From NCBI GenBank assembly GCA_021521415.1, contig JAIQDT010000229.1, positions 2,108,001 through 2,172,000 on the forward strand: a DNA stretch of 64,000 nucleotides, read 5' to 3'. This document shows positions 1-10,736 of this stretch, piece by piece. The notes under the pieces were generated by a model. That model did no database searches, was not told the DNA's origin, and was given only the letters and a program-made list of their open reading frames with translations. The translations under genes and the position numbers were made by a program. The DNA comes from Bidens hawaiensis. Lineage: Eukaryota > Streptophyta > Magnoliopsida > Asterales > Asteraceae. Within the stretch, counting starts at the first letter, position 1. Every line of letters starts with the position of its first letter.

Positions 1-1350
1 AATTAGTCATTACCAACTAAACAATAATATAGAAATGAGATTGGAAATATTTTGACTACTTAATGCCATAGGTTCAGATAAGACCACATGATAATGCTGG
101 TCAACACTGTAAATGTCTTGCATTTTTCTAGTGAAGTTCCTCATAGATTCCTATAAATTTACTTATGCCAAGTTATCAATTAAAATTTGAAGTTCTACTT
201 TCATATGAGGTAAATATGGGCTTAAAAATCGTGACTGATAATCACCAAAACACAATTGTATATTCATGGGTTGACACTTTGACACAAATAACCAACTTGA
301 AAATTATGATTTGTTTTTTTGGCATATCAACTCTCACGCCTGCAATGTTTTATTTTTTTTATGTAAAATCATCCAACCAGTTTCAATTGTTACATAAGAT
401 ACCTTTTCAAAAAGTTGTGAAACTAAAAACTCAAACCATTAATCCACCAAGTACGTTGACTCGAACATGACATGTTAGGAAAATGTGTCCATGGGTTTGA
501 CCGAAACATGCAAAATTTTATGTTAGGTTTATGTTGTGTTTAAAAAAATTACACCCTAGAACTAAACAAATCTCATTGTTGCCTGGAAATTTTCTTGAGC
601 TTTCTTAAGGTAACATAGGAAACTTCACAAGCATTTAACAAACTTCATCCATTAACTAGCAGAAGTCAAACAATTAGCATTTAATAATGTGTAAGATTAT
701 TACTTAGTGTATCTATTATTTTACTATATGTAGGGATTATTTCAGTGTGTAAAATTGTTAGTTCATTTTTATCTACACGTAAGGAATATTACCTACACAT
801 AATTAACTCATATTTACTACACATAAAAGTTTTTTATAAAAAAATATTAAAATATAGAAAAACATGATTTGTAACTTTTCAATAAAAGATTGATTAAAAA
901 GGAATTAAAATAAAAAAAAACATGAACCACCCCTTGTGGTATGGCAGAAAATAATTAACACATTTACAACACATAAAAGTTTTTTATTAAAATATTAAAA
1001 TATAGAAAAACATGATTTGTAACTTTTCAATAAAAGATTGATTGAAAAAGGAATTAAAATAAAATAAAAAACAGGAACCACCTCTTGTGGTATGACAGAA
1101 AATGTGTTGGTTTTATCTAACAAAGTCAGATTCAAAACCTTATAAGAGAAAAAAAAAATTAAGAATAAAAATTGGTTGTTAAAAAAAATAATAAAATAAA
1201 AGCCAAATTTGAATAACATATAGATAGAGAAAAAAAACATGGTTTAAATTAAAAAATCATGATCAATAAAATAATGATGACCGTCATTTTAGTCATTCAA
1301 AACCTAATTAACCTAGATATTTAAAGTAAGTATGGTATCGTATTCGCGAG
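1..1350. other. AT-rich spacer, no gene recognised
   Basis: No reading frame here has a recognisable domain. Short frames around 165-470 and 995-1240 are low-complexity, AT-driven translations. The only structure I can support is the tandem repeat annotated separately at 821-1102. Confidence 0.6.
821..1102. repeat. Two-copy tandem repeat, period 150 bp
   Basis: The segment beginning ACATAAAAGTTTTTTAT at 821 is repeated at 971. The copies share the same order of landmarks: an ATTAAAATATAGAAAAACA block, a GATTTGTAACTTTTCAATA block, and an end near CTTGTGGTATG followed by GACAGAAAAT or GGCAGAAAAT. They differ by a few substitutions and short indels in A-runs. It is noncoding. Confidence 0.8.
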
Positions 1351-1355
1351 AAGCT

Positions 1356-4300
1356 TGAGATACACATCAATTTTTAAAGACTAATACTGTGCTAATATAA
1401 TCCGTGACTATATAAATAAAATATAACAATTAATGAAATAATACTATTTTAGTCCAAAAACTCCAAAAATATATGAGTTATATTTTATTGTGTTTAAAAA
1501 GTTAAGTTTTTGTGCATACCGAAAACTGCGCAAAACTGACATCGGCAGTGACCCGGGTAAGGTTAAAACTCCAAATAAATTCCTAAAGATCGGGAATGAC
1601 CTAAAATATAAACACAGTGAAAATATTAATATTAGACCATAAACAAAATTTTAGAACGTTCGGTTCGCGAAAACTAGAAAACAAGCGGGTAAAAGCCGGT
1701 AACGGACACCGTGAGGATCCGAAACCAACCAACTCCAAAAATTTACATCTTTATATGGTTTTGAAGCTAATTTTATGAGGAATCCAATTATGTAATTGGT
1801 TTTGCATAAAAATAAGCCTAGCTAGTTATAATTTGCAAATTTTAGCAAAGTGGGTTTAATAAACAACTTGTTTTAACAAAATAAATTTATATATATATAT
1901 ATGTATGTATGTATATATATATATATATATATATAATACCTACCCCCCATGGCCGGCTATCCCCTCTCCTCTTCCACTCTCTTAGCCTTGCTTAATCATC
2001 CATCTACACTCATGCATGCAAGACACACTAACCTATGTTCACACATATTCCAATACACACAAAAGAATTTAAACATATCATCCTTCCCCTTCCCAAGTCC
2101 ACCACCAGCACTCTCCTCTCTCTCCTCCCCCTCCCAAATCCGGCCACCTCCTTCCCTCCTCCCTCTCTCTTCCATTTCATACCAAAATCTCCATACAATC
2201 ATCAAAACCCTAACTTTAAACCAAGAAATATGAAGTAAGGAGCAAGATAGGAAGGAATGGAGCTTAAAACACACCTCTAGGAACCATCATAATCATCCTC
2301 TTTCATCTCTCTCTCTCAAACCCTAAGGTAAAATCCGAACCTAATCTTGTTCTTCAAGTTTAGGATGCAAAACACTTGTTCTTGCACCTTGAAAGGGTTC
2401 ACACAAGCCATTAAACCACAAAACTCATGTGAAAATGGAACTTTGAATATTAAGTGTGTGTGTGCATGTGAGCCGTGGGTTTGTGTGTGTGTATGTGGAA
2501 CCCACATCCGCATGCACATACAAGCACACATGCATATCACTTCCATTTTCATATTTGTTAAGTTTGGTTTGGTGATTTTAAGATCTAAAAGACTTAAAAT
2601 GGGTTTAAAAGTGTGAATATAGAAGAAAGAGAGAGAAATCCGTGAGTGAGAAAGAGAGTATGAGTGTGTGTCTGTGTTTTCAAGTATTCAATGTTACATG
2701 CATGTGTGCATCTTGATGATTTATGTTTGATTATTGTTATGCATGCTTAAGATTTGATGATATATACATGATTTTGAAAGAGATAGATTGATATGATTAT
2801 GATGTTAGTTGTATGAAATTGTTGGATTAAGATTAAGTAATATCATATGAAAACACATAAGATCTTTATGCATGCCACACATTTAAGTTGTTTGCTTACA
2901 CATAAAATTATTATTGTTAATATTATTAATGTTAACTTGAAATTATTAACAATAATTAGAAAATAATATTTATAATCTTGGAAAACGTAATATTAAAATC
3001 TGATTTTTATTAGATATTTAAATGCTATGTGTTATTGGAAAATGTTCTCATAATTGTAGACATTAATATGTGACATGATAAATTTATAATGAAATTAAAT
3101 GCATGTTTATAATCAATAAAAATATAAATTTATGATATAATGTGAAATCTGAAAATTTATATATGTTTACATGTTAAAATAACCATAATTTGTGTGTTAT
3201 ATGATTTACATGCTTAACTTGGTTCAAAATGAGTGTCGGTTACTTAACTAGTCAAAAAAACGGCTTTTTAACGCAAACCGACAAGGTTTTTAGGAGATGA
3301 TTTGAAACAGCCCCTAAAACCTAAAAACTCCTATACGTTACACTATATAATATGTGTAATGAGGTCAAGATGATAAGACTTGACAATAAACGAGTCGCGC
3401 CGCGAAAGACAATTCGAAAACGTTAAAATGATCATTTCTATTAAGATTTAAACTAAACTGACAACAAATAGATTTTTACAAACTAACTTATAAAAATACA
3501 TGTATTTCAGCTTTAAAAAATATTTTATTTCAACTTAAAAAGATTAAAATGTAATGAAACATTAACCGGTTCGCTGTTAAACGCGAAACCGACAAAACCG
3601 GTAAAATGTCGCCTAAAACATAAAGAATTGCAAATTTTGAAAGACTTAAATAATTCGGCAAATAAAAAGGTGTTTTTACCATATTTATATTTAAATATTG
3701 AATTAATAATTAATAAACAATTTTGAGAAAATTGTTTTGAATGTCTTATTTGCAAAGATTGATGCTAAGTGTATTATATACATTTTTAGTTAATATTGGA
3801 AGTAGATATGTATATATATAGATATATACATACATATATACACTTATAAATATTTGTGATATGTGCTTGAGTGAAAGTATATTATGATCTTAACGAAACC
3901 AAAGCCACTAATGGATAACTTGAACACTAAAACTGATAAACAAGATAAACGTTATGAAAAACTAAAAGGTTGGTGTGAACGCTTTAAGTTGAAAGAACAA
4001 CTTAAGGTTATTATGGGAATAAATCATTAAAAATGTTGACTTTTGTCTAGTTGGACTTGAAATTTGAATAAAAATCAGGTATTTGAAAACAGTGACTTTC
4101 TCATAAACAGTGAGCTATTACATCAGGTATTTGAAAACACGAGTTGAATTGTGGACAAAACCGATCATCTACTGAAAACAGTGAGTTTCTCATAAATCCC
4201 CTCTTTTTGATAACGCTTCACATATAACTGTTTTGGAGGAAAAATATATTTAATTGATGCATTTTATTTTACAAAACGTATTAAATGGGACAAGTCTCTT

Positions 4301-4917
4301 GAATGGGAGAACCGTTAACCTTGGTCTAGAGCGTAGAAATATTGATAGATCTATCGGGGTGACACCCCTCATTTAGCCAGAGATACTGGTTAGAAGGTGG
4401 GAATATTTGAGTTTGGTATGTCTCGTGTTGTTCATTTGATAGTCATACATGTGTTGTACTCTTTACTCGTTTACAACTAATACGATTTGTTTAAGAAATA
4501 AAATGCAAGAATCAAAGTTAATAATGATATCCTTATCGATTAAAATGAAGAAATATTTGATGTAAAAGCCGAGAGCTATTATATCATGGTTTTTAAATGA
4601 GAACTCACCAACATACGTGTTGACAAATGTTTTAATATACTTTTCAGGTAAATAATAATTTGGAGCTTCGTGGAGTGTGCGGGAAAAATGGTGACATGTG
4701 TTTGAATGGAAGGAATGTTGACTTTTGTCTAGTTGGACTTGTAATTTGAATAAAAATCATTTATTTGAACACGTGTAAAAACTCTGATGGTTGAATAAAG
4801 TCCGACATATGTATTATATGTAAATTTGTTTATGATTGGCTGAAAAGGCGTCTGTCACCACCCGAATGACTTAGTCAAATCTTCCGCTGCTTAAGTTAAG
4901 ATTTTCGGGGTGTGACA
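1356..4917 (+). mobile_element. Probable solo LTR of a Ty3/gypsy element
   Basis: The right edge has the ending shared by the other gypsy LTRs here (GGGGTGTGACA, ending at 4917). It is followed by AAGCT (4918-4922), and AAGCT also occurs at 1351-1355 directly before a TG start, giving a 5-bp target-site duplication. Inside are a (TA)n/TATA stretch near 1893-1935, a CT-rich leader, a possible splice donor near 2327 and a possible acceptor near 4648, the same order as in the LTRs of E1, A and B. No second LTR or coding region is attached. The right edge is secure; the left edge depends on the duplicated pentamer. Confidence 0.45.
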
Positions 4918-4922
4918 AAGCT

Positions 4923-6656
4923 TGTGTACAGTATTACATTTTTTTTTGTTTGGTAATATACTCTAAAACTTAATAAAATTAACTAACTTAAATGAAATGT
5001 CAAATATTCTTTGAAAGATTGATTATAAAAAGCAATTAAACTTGATTGGAAAACAACAATTAAACAGATCACCGTGTTAAGGTTGTGAAGCGGACTGAAT
5101 AATCTAGTTAAGTGTCAACTGAAAACAACATACGCATGGTTCATTAATTAAGTTGATAAATAATTAAAAGGCCATGTCATTTGATTATGCTAACTAATGT
5201 AACTCAATCCGACTAACTTACACAACTAAATACGGCCTAGTTAACTAACGATACATATATATAAGATTCACTTGCAATCAATGGTTAATGATATTAAATT
5301 AATGACAGTAACAACTCAATCCTAAACGTGGATGATTTCAAACCAAATAACTATTGACATAGACGAATTCTAGATAAGCAGCTGTTTAGTAGTTAAATAA
5401 ACATAAAAGTTTTATTAGTGGAAAGATTAATTAATAAGAACTAATGCAAACATAGAAAAAAAAGATTAAATTCAGTTACTAATACAACTAAAGCCTACAT
5501 CTGGAGATAATCACAAGTAGTTTAGTCACTCATTGACATGTTGATTAATTATCTTGAATGAATTCGGGATTTAGCAACAACCTTCTTCGTCTCGTCAACG
5601 TGGACAGCCAAAAGGCTGCTGCCTTTTCGAACCCCTTGTGCGAACTCTCCAAACTGCCGCCTAACTCCAAAACGGTTGTTCTCTTCTTTTAATTGCAAAC
5701 AGTGACCTAATTTGATGTGAATTCAATATAATCTAAAGCCCAATTTCACCAAAATCTCGTGATAATATGCTCACGTCGCTTTTCTTTTAGTCTAAACTAG
5801 TGATTTCTCGTGCATGTTGAGTCGAATTCTGTCGGTAAAACTTGAGCGATGCAGTGACAAGCTAATATGAACTCTGTCGGTACTAGCTACGTTCATTATG
5901 TTACCGGATTAAAACTAAAATACAGATTCTTCAAATTAATATATTTAGAAAAACAAAAAAATTTAGCTGCACCCATATAGCTTATTATATAATTTAAATA
6001 ATTTAAAACAACCTTTTTTCAGTTGGTAAAACCTGAGCGTTGCGACGGTGACTCGACTTGTATTCAGCCGGTATCGGTTATGTGTTTACGGTACCATAAC
6101 TAAAAACAAAAGATAAGTTCGTGAAATTAAAATATAAAATGACTATTAGCATATACATATAAAGAAATTATAATATATAAAGCGCCATTTATTCAGTCGG
6201 TAAAACCCGGACGATGGTAAAATCCAAGTGTTAATCAGATTATTGTCGGTGAAGCATGGGCGTTGGTAAAACTTGACTTTTATAACATGGATGTTGGTAA
6301 AACCCGAGCATTAGACGGCAAGCAGCCGCAAATATGATTAGTATTTGTTACGTTCGTTGGGTATAAGCATAATTTAAAAAAACAAAAAAACACACATGTA
6401 TTTTGAAAAGACAAAAAATAAAAGTAAAAAAACAAAATAAAAAATGAATCGCACCGACATGTCTCACTTACTCTATATAAATAATTGAATTCTTTTCTTG
6501 TAGCCATGTGCTTGTTCCACTCCAAGGCTACGCATTAATGGTTAATGATCAAAACAAGTGTTTCGCCAAATTCAATTTAGTTAACTTTTCTCATATTTAA
6601 ATTCTTTTTACATCTGTGATCACATTTCTTAATTATCTTAATTATATTATTTAACA

Positions 6657-6701
<45 letters not shown>

Positions 6702-6710
6702 GGTAAGGAT
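4923..6710. other. Unassigned region between solo LTR and MITE-like element
   Basis: No intact gene is visible. It holds a possible terminal coding exon on the minus strand (5549-5735), a cluster of degenerate GGTAAAACC-type motifs at about 5830-6310, and a (TA)n run at 6661-6708 where the inverted-repeat element sits. Confidence 0.5.
5549..5735 (-). other. Possible 3'-terminal exon of an unrecognised gene
   Basis: On the minus strand an open frame of about 60 codons ends at a TAA at 5549-5551. Its composition is protein-like (charged KEENNR, then FGEFAQGVRKGSS, then HVDETKKVVAKSR), unlike the low-complexity frames nearby. A stop closes the frame just upstream, so it would need a splice acceptor near 5700-5735. 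I do not recognise the family, and it could equally be a transposon-borne gene fragment or chance. Confidence 0.2.
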
Positions 6711-7404
6711 ACTAAGAGAACCATTGGCAAATTGAGAACTTTGAGAACCATTTTGGACCACTAAAAAAACCCTCTAAAAATATTTAAAAAATTATAAAAC
6801 AAACAAAACCGAAAATTTTAAAAAAGTAAAAAAACCAAAATTCTTATATTTCATTCCGGTTTCATTAAAAAAAAACCGAATTTTTTTTAATTCGTATTAT
6901 ACCTATACACATATGTATACTTTCATTTAATCTCTAGTTACGTAATATACACATATGTACATTATCATTTACCTTAAATTATACATATGTGTATAGGAAA
7001 AAACATGTGTGTACATATTATACATATATGTATAATAAAAAAAACCGATTTTTTTTTTCTTTTTAATTCGTATTATACCTATACACATATGTATACTTTC
7101 ACTTAATCTCTAGTTATGTAATGTACATTATCATTTACCTTAAATTATACATAAGTGTATAGGAAAAAAACATGTTTGTACATATATGTACATATTATAC
7201 ATATATGTATATGTATAATTTAGCTAAACCGAGAATTTTTTTTTTTTTAGAAACCGGGATGATAAATAAGAACTTTGGTTTTTTTACTTTTTTTATTTTT
7301 GTGTTTTTTTTTGTTTTATGATTTTTTTTATTTTTGGGTTTTTTTGTGGTCCAAAATGGTTCTCATAGTTCACAATTTCAAAAAAGTTCTCACATGATCA
7401 TGAT

Positions 7405-7406
<2 letters not shown>
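6711..7406. mobile_element. MITE-like inverted-repeat element in a (TA)n site
   Basis: The left arm (6711-6865) and right arm (about 7249-7406) are imperfect reverse complements. Both carry GAGAACCATTTTGGACCAC, then A/T-rich AAACCC-type sequence, then an 'AAAAAACCAAA..TTCTTAT..' block and CCGGTTT. The outer ends are GGGTAAGGAT and, read inverted, GGATCATGAT. Both sides are (TA)n runs, so the target duplication is probably TA. There is no transposase, so it is non-autonomous; family not assigned. The middle holds two ~150-bp direct copies (see findings). Confidence 0.7.
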
Positions 7407-7480
<74 letters not shown>

Positions 7481-7483
7481 ATA
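7407..7483. repeat. (TA)n microsatellite
   Basis: Near-perfect TA dinucleotide run linking two inverted-repeat elements. Similar runs lie at 6661-6708 and 17656-17692. Confidence 0.9.
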
Positions 7484-8514
7484 GGGGATGGTTCAAGAGA
7501 GAAATGAGATTATTGTGAGAAATGTAAGAAATGAATATAGACAATTAGTTTTATTTTATATTTTAAATGCTTAAAAATAAATAAGAAAAGTATTAATGCA
7601 TGCTCTCTCTTCAATTAATATAACTAATAAACATAATAGTTATCTATTCAATTAATATAACTAATCAAATTATTATAATTGGAAAATAATAAAGAATTCA
7701 TTTATTTTTATAACTTATTTTTTCTCTTTTGAATTTTTATCCTACAGAAGTGCAATTTATTCATACATTAAACTTTCTTTCTATCCAAAACCAATTTCTT
7801 CAACTCAATATATTAATATCTATCAACACGTAGTTACATTGTTATGAATAGTACAAAAAACTATCTTACACGTGTTTGGATTAAATATCAACAAAAAAGT
7901 ACACAACCTACATAAAACATATAACCTACACTTATTCTAATAATAAGAAAACATATAACCTACATACGAAAAACATATAACCGACACACAAAATTCAGCA
8001 TTAATAAACTACACACGCACACGAAAACGTATAACCTACACACGAAAAACATATAACCTACACTTGAAAATTTTATCCTACACAAATACAATTTATTCAT
8101 ATATTAAATTTGTTTTCTATCCAAAACCAATTTCTTCCAACTCAGTATATCAATATCAATCAACATGTAGGTGTGACAACTGCCCGTATCCGACCCGACC
8201 CAGGTACCCGTTTTCTGATCCGATCCTTTTTATGATTTAAATTCCTTTGTAATTTTGATTATTAATCTTTGTAATTTAACATTTAATAAATCATATATAG
8301 ATATATTTTTATATTACTTACTAATAATAATAATATTTCTTCCCGCCCCTTTGCTTAACCTTTACGCCTTGAAACCCCTTTTTCTCTTAAACTCTTTGCT
8401 TGTCCTTTGGTTCTTCCCGCCTAAGGATGTCTGCGCAGCTCCACGAGCCAGACTCCTTACAAGGAAGCCTGCGTGAAGACCAGCTGTTCCTGCGATACGC
8501 GAGGCGAACTGTCC

Positions 8515-8650
8515 CCGCATCGCGCTAAGGATTTTAGTTCTTCCCGCGACGCGCTAAGGATTTATGTTCTTCCCGCGACGCGCTAAGGATGGTAGTTCGT
8601 CCCGCGGCGCGCTAAGGACTTGTGGTTCTTCCCGCAGCGCGCTAAGGTTT
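8515..8650. repeat. CGCG-rich minisatellite in E1 5' LTR
   Basis: Four to five tandem units of about 31 bp share CGCTAAGGA, a variable T/G-rich spacer, and GTTCTTCCCGC. They are far richer in CpG than the surrounding AT-rich DNA. The same array is at 15734-15869 in the other LTR. Confidence 0.85.
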
Positions 8651-9040
8651 GTCTGTGTCTGCCCTCGCGCTCGCGCACTCAGCCTTCTCGCGCTAGACTT
8701 TTAAGTCTTTTCTCCAGTTTAATCCAGCCCGTTTACTTTTGTGATATCTTATCTTCTGTCTGAATAGTCACTTTCGGCGCTGCATGCGCACCAACCCCAT
8801 TGGTTGGCAGAAAAAGTAACTGACATATCTTTTGAAATCTTCTTTTGCATGCCTTGAACAGTGTTTTATCTGACTCCTCCCATGCTTTATTCTGTATCCT
8901 GTCAGCCCTTTTTCCTGTTCCCCTGCTGCCATATCTTTTGAGATCTTTTGCTTTTGAAATCTTTTGCTTTTGATATCTTTTGCTTGATTTGTTAAAGATC
9001 TTTTCCTCTTTTCTAGGGATTGTGTTCCCTAGGGTTTGCC

Positions 9041-9050
9041 TATAAATAAA
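9041..9050 (+). promoter_or_regulatory. TATA box of E1 5' LTR
   Basis: TATAAATAAA lies about 35-45 bp upstream of an ACACTACACACACAACAC stretch that resembles a plant transcription start and CT-rich leader. This is the only good TATA box placed correctly in the LTR. The equivalent in the 3' LTR is at 16260. Confidence 0.6.
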
Positions 9051-10076
9051 GCTATTTTCTTGATAATTAACACTACACACACAACACTTTAACTCTCCCC
9101 AAATCTCCCTCCCTTTGCTCTCTGCCCTAGTTCCTCAGCCGTCTCCATCTCCGTCTTCTCTTCGTTCTGCCCAGAAATCCCGGTAATATATTATATATAT
9201 AATTTGTTTAAGTAAATCGAGACATATTACATATGGTTACATATAATCAAGACACTAAAACCAATCGTTAAACCAATAACCTCTTATTTATAGGTTAACT
9301 TTGCTTGTTTAAAAGTTGGCTCTTGCTTTATCTATCAACATACCGTTTACATGTGAGTAATCTCGTACCTAATCCCTTTTATTTTTAATGTTTTGGGATG
9401 TTCATGTGTTCGTACAAACTTGAGTCTTAAACTTGTTTATAAGCTTTCGTCGCGCAGTATCCCATGTGATATGGACGTTTACTTGGCTGTTTATTTGTAT
9501 GTGTGGATCATCAACCGTCTTGTCGGCCTATTCCGCAGTTTTCATGGATCCATTAGATGAACACGGGAGAACTATCGTTTATGATTTCTCTTTTGTTTAC
9601 ACTTGCACAGTTTTCTTGTTTTTGTGCTCAATTGGGAGCACGGATTGAACTATGAGCTATGATCTTAGGCTTGATCACAATCTGATTACACCCTTGTTAA
9701 ACACCAGATATACACATGTTGCGCGCAATGTTTATTATTATCTATTTGTATCTATTAAACGTGATTTCTCACCGACACGCAAGTGATGACGTTTTATTTT
9801 AACACATGTTCAGGTTTGCTGTAGCTGCTTTTGGAACTCAAGGACACGTAGGATGTTTTCTTTTACTTTGGACCTAGTTTAAAATGTATCAAGACAAGTT
9901 AATGTTGTTTGAATATTTTGAGTTATAATATGTTGCTTTATGTTACTTTATGTCATGTTCTGCGCTTGCGCTATAAAATGTATTTATTAAATATTGACAC
10001 CCAAATAGTGTCGCGAGTAATGAAACAATACGTGGCGCCCCGATGTATAATCCGCCATCGGTCGGGGTGTTACAGA

Positions 10077-10091
10077 TTGGTATCAGAGCTC
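10077..10091 (+). other. Primer-binding site, tRNA-iMet type
   Basis: TTGGTATCAGAGC follows the LTR end by two bases and is complementary to the 3' end of plant initiator methionine tRNA, the standard primer for this gypsy lineage. Confidence 0.9.
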
Positions 10092-10315
10092 CGTGACTTT
10101 AGGATAGGTGGTTAGACGTAACGACCTAGAATACCTAAGAGTCCCTTCTCGCGCATGAGAAATATCTCATGTTTGCGCGCTAATTGTTAATTACTCGATA
10201 TTTATAATATATGCTTGCGCATACGCAGCACTTGATTTCATGTTTCATTCGCGATCTTTCGATTTTTATTGTTAAATTTCAATTTATTTCTTTATTTACA
10301 TATTCGTTTGTGGGG

Positions 10316-10580
10316 ATTGAAAATCCGAAAAGTCATGGTGATACATGAATAGTTGACTTTCAATTTCCATTAACTTTATGTTCTGAAATTGGAGATTTGA
10401 AAAGTCATGGTGATACATGAATTGTCAACCTCCAATACTCATTTACTTGTATATTTTATATTGAAGATTGAAAGGTCATGGTGATACATGAATTGTCAAT
10501 CTCCAATACTCATTTACTCGTATATTTTAAATTGAGAATTCGGAAAGTAATGGTGATACATGAATTGTCGATTTTCAATT
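10316..10580 (+). repeat. Four-hairpin array in E1 leader
   Basis: Four repeats share the core TCATGGTGATACATGAA (starts 10333, 10405, 10466; TAATGG variant at 10548). Each core is itself an inverted repeat (TCATG/CATGA), and each is flanked by arms that pair with each other: 10316-10364, 10388-10436, 10450-10507, 10529-10580. Arm sequences differ between units while pairing is kept. The array lies between the primer site and the gag start, so it would be in the genomic RNA leader. Function unknown. Confidence 0.75.
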
Positions 10581-10736
10581 CGAATTCGTTACCTGTATTA
10601 GTTTGCATTTAAATTCATGTTTTTACTTCAGCATTTGATAGCAATTAATTTCGCGAAACAAGCTTTGCGACGATATATTTTGCGATAAAACGATTGTCCA
10701 TACCAAGATATTAACAAAAACTAAAACTTTTATAGA

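Larger units (their letters stand above)
8172..10074 (+). repeat. E1 5' LTR
   Basis: 1903 bp, TG...CA. U3 holds a CGCG-rich minisatellite (8515-8650). A TATA box (TATAAATAAA) lies at 9041, a CT-rich leader at 9085-9175, a possible splice donor after CCCG at 9182 and a possible acceptor TTCAG near 9812. Its small open frames (for example 9433-9648) are repeated in the other LTR and are not convincing genes. Confidence 0.97.

Noticed and set aside
1949..2274. Overlapping open frames on both strands (94 and 92 codons)
   Set aside because: CT/GA-rich leader of the solo LTR; the Pro/Ser-rich and Arg/Glu-rich translations reflect base composition and have no domain.
8733..9080. 115-codon minus frame, repeated at 15952-16299
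   Set aside because: It is present only because both E1 LTRs carry the same sequence; it covers the TATA box and leader and has no recognisable domain.
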